A DNA stretch of 64,000 bases from the NCBI GenBank assembly GCA_964573715.1, contig CAZNKR010000002.1, positions 10,493-74,492 on the forward strand. Direction: 5' to 3'. Below the pieces are notes generated by a model that was given only the letters and a program-made list of their open reading frames with translations, was not told where the DNA came from and searched no databases. The stretch comes from SVEL01 sp964573715. Lineage in GTDB: Bacteria; Bacillota; Clostridia; Lachnospirales; Lachnospiraceae. The translations under genes were made by a program, and so were the position numbers. Shown piece after piece: positions 63,240 through 64,000 of the stretch. Every line of letters begins with the position of its first letter. The stretch's first letter is position 1.

Positions 63240-63443
63240 CTAATTGCTATTTGTATCTTTGGGTTTTCTAAGTGTTGGTGATTTAACTGGTGTTTCTGCT
63301 TTAACTTCATCCATCAGCTTAACTACTCCAGCTTTAACTAAGCTATCAGCTCTGTCCTTAGTAACCTTATGTGTTTCACCAGGATAGAATAATAAGAACT
63401 TCTCTATATCCTTATAGGGTTTTATGACTGTTACTGTGACCAT
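63240..63443 (-). CDS. Small phage-head-type protein, 67 residues
   Basis: The sequence MVTVTVIKPYKDIEKFLLFY, then PGETHKVTKDRADSLVKAG, matches the general pattern of short proteins encoded after capsid genes in phages, where a hydrophobic-aromatic N-terminus is followed by a helix with RADSLVKAGVV. The C-terminal KSPTLRKPKDTNSN is disordered. The RBS GGAGGTGA lies upstream and a perfect palindrome sits just before it. I do not recognise a specific family; phage origin is an inference. Confidence 0.5.
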   Translation of the reverse strand: MVTVTVIKPYKDIEKFLLFYPGETHKVTKDRADSLVKAGVVKLMDEVKAETPVKSPTLRKPKDTNSN

Positions 63444-63457
63444 TGGTTCACCTCCTT

Positions 63458-63474
63458 GTTGCGACGTCGCAACT
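63458..63474. promoter_or_regulatory. Perfect 16-bp palindrome upstream of the small phage-type gene
   Basis: GTTGCGAC is followed by its reverse complement GTCGCAAC just upstream of the GGAGG of the next gene. It is GC-rich against its background and has no T-run. Operator, attachment core or RNA hairpin over the RBS are all possible. The exact base may be off by one. Confidence 0.5.
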
Positions 63475-63492
63475 AATTTTGGGTAAAATAAA

Positions 63493-63515
63493 AGACCATG
63501 TTTATATCATGGTCT
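63493..63515 (-). terminator. Hairpin AGACCATG / CATGGTCT with T-rich tail
   Basis: An 8-bp stem with a 7-base loop; on the minus strand CATGGTCT is followed by TTTATTTT, so it may end transcription of the ORFs to its right. Confidence 0.6.
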
Positions 63516-63535
63516 AAATTGCTTTGGGGTATAAA

Positions 63536-63565
63536 AATACCACCTTTCTTTCGACTGGTGGTATT
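63536..63565 (-). terminator. Hairpin AATACCAC / GTGGTATT with T-rich tail
   Basis: An 8-bp stem with a 14-base loop; on the minus strand GTGGTATT is followed by TTTA. It overlaps the stop codon of the 47-residue ORF. Confidence 0.6.
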
Positions 63566-63707
63566 AGTGTTCAAACGGACATCCAATTAACTCTTTTTTT
63601 CTTAATTCATCCATTTCATTGCGAATTTTATCTATTTCCTTTGGATCCGTTGCTAAATCATACATTTCAATTAGTTTTATCATTTCCTTACTCGGATTAA
63701 GCATCAT
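63564..63707 (-). CDS. 47-residue ORF in the mobile-element-like edge
   Basis: The minus strand carries ATG 63707 (MMLNPSKEMIKLIEMYDLAT), a predicted all-helical protein with many Lys, Glu, Ile and Met residues, ending LIGCPFEH. GAGGAGATA lies before the start, and it overlaps the upstream gene's end by 11 bases, suggesting coupling. The stop lies within the hairpin at 63536-63565. I do not recognise the family. Confidence 0.55.
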   Translation of the reverse strand: MMLNPSKEMIKLIEMYDLATDPKEIDKIRNEMDELRKKELIGCPFEH

Positions 63708-64000
63708 ATCGAACTATCTCCTCAATCAAATCAATAATTTCAGTCGCGTATATATTATTACCATAAATTGAAAAACACTCTGCGCAAATTTCGCTTACTT
63801 CTTGAGTATCTGCATATACACTTACATTTCGTGTTAAAAATTTTTTTTCATAATTATCTAGGTATTTATAAACAGCATAATCAATTCTTTTCTTCGCTTC
63901 ACTATAACCTATATTTTGAAATTTTGCAATACTTTTAATTCTTGAGGTTTGTGTCAAGTAATCGTTGGCAATTATTTTTTGTTTTTCAAAATGATATATT
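63697..64000 (-). CDS. Hypothetical protein, truncated at the right edge
   Basis: The frame stays open to base 64000 (... IYHFEKQKIIANDYLTQTSR ...), so the apparent TTG start at 63957 is an artefact of the window edge. At least 100 residues are present. It has a helix-rich pattern, RIKSIAKFQNIGYSEAKKRI, then RNVSVYADTQEVSEICAECFSIYG, ending EIIDLIEEIVRYDA. No family is recognised. It belongs with the 47-residue ORF as part of a phage or mobile element. Confidence 0.5.
   Translation of the reverse strand, partial: IYHFEKQKIIANDYLTQTSRIKSIAKFQNIGYSEAKKRIDYAVYKYLDNYEKKFLTRNVSVYADTQEVSEICAECFSIYGNNIYATEIIDLIEEIVRYDA

Noticed and set aside
63697..63957. Complete 86-residue gene starting TTG at 63957
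   Set aside because: The frame is open to the end of the window, so the TTG is not a trustworthy start.

Overview
The window is a low-GC, AT-rich chromosome segment from a Firmicute of class Clostridia, most likely a Lachnospiraceae member. This is inferred from gene order and families: a dgt-dnaG-rpoD-trmK macromolecular-synthesis operon, T-box leaders, class A RNase P RNA, a TGS-uridine-kinase fusion, DUF6062 and DUF2225 proteins, and MalEFG without MalK. Almost every gene is on the minus strand. Both edges cut genes: a CorC/HlyC protein on the left and a mobile-element-like ORF on the right.

Region by region. 1-1540: CorC/HlyC membrane protein and a small TIGR04086-type membrane protein. 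1544-7187: a seven-gene Tad-like pilus or secretion operon (TadZ-like, CpaF-like ATPase, a long TadB/TadC-like membrane protein and four small pilin-like proteins, one of 53 aa). 7352-8782: pyrBI on the plus strand. 8872-9213: rnpB. 9348-16400: nucleoside kinase, trmK, rpoD, dnaG, dgt, deoD. 16484-19955: a heterodimeric ABC exporter with one degenerate ATP site. 19999-36766: a starch, maltodextrin and glycogen island (type I pullulanase, glycogen debranching enzyme, lipoprotein alpha-amylase, MalG, MalF, MalE, an orphan AraC-type response regulator, glycogen phosphorylase, oligo-1,6-glucosidase and an AraC regulator). 36810-40368: AEC transporter, thrS with a Thr T-box, and an acidic membrane-anchored protein. 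40470-45201: DUF6062, MocR regulator, DUF2225, glnS. 45334-45406: tRNA-Thr. 45442-49033: a Cys T-box operon cysE-cysS-mrnC-rlmB. 49041-51942: PAP2 phosphatase, ispF, DUF2156 and GNAT. 52071-52239: tRNA-Val and tRNA-Met. 52348-60259: argS, a small membrane protein, NdpA-type nucleoid protein, ABC ATPase and permease, CPBP protease, UDP-galactopyranose mutase and a glycosyltransferase. 60314-62926: UDP-sugar pyrophosphorylase and M18 aminopeptidase. 63041-64000: a phage or mobile-element-like fragment with short ORFs, hairpins and a perfect palindrome.

How the genes work together. Surface amylase and the MalE lipoprotein would capture starch fragments, MalFG import them, and pullulanase, debranching enzyme, phosphorylase and oligo-glucosidase degrade them in the cytoplasm. 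Two AraC-type regulators flank or sit inside this island. Two T-box leaders couple Thr and Cys tRNA charging to thrS and to cysteine synthesis and charging.

Most notable observations: a response regulator whose phospho-acceptor Asp is Glu (E54); a MocR regulator whose PLP lysine is Arg (R311); a minimal Tad-like locus with a double-length TadB/C-like protein and no prepilin peptidase nearby; 15-bp tandem repeats upstream of the response regulator; a 24-bp perfect palindrome upstream of deoD; and an IspF with a CxxCxxC tail. I see no CRISPR array, complete transposon or toxin-antitoxin system. I cannot claim a proven new system: the Tad-like operon is the best candidate.
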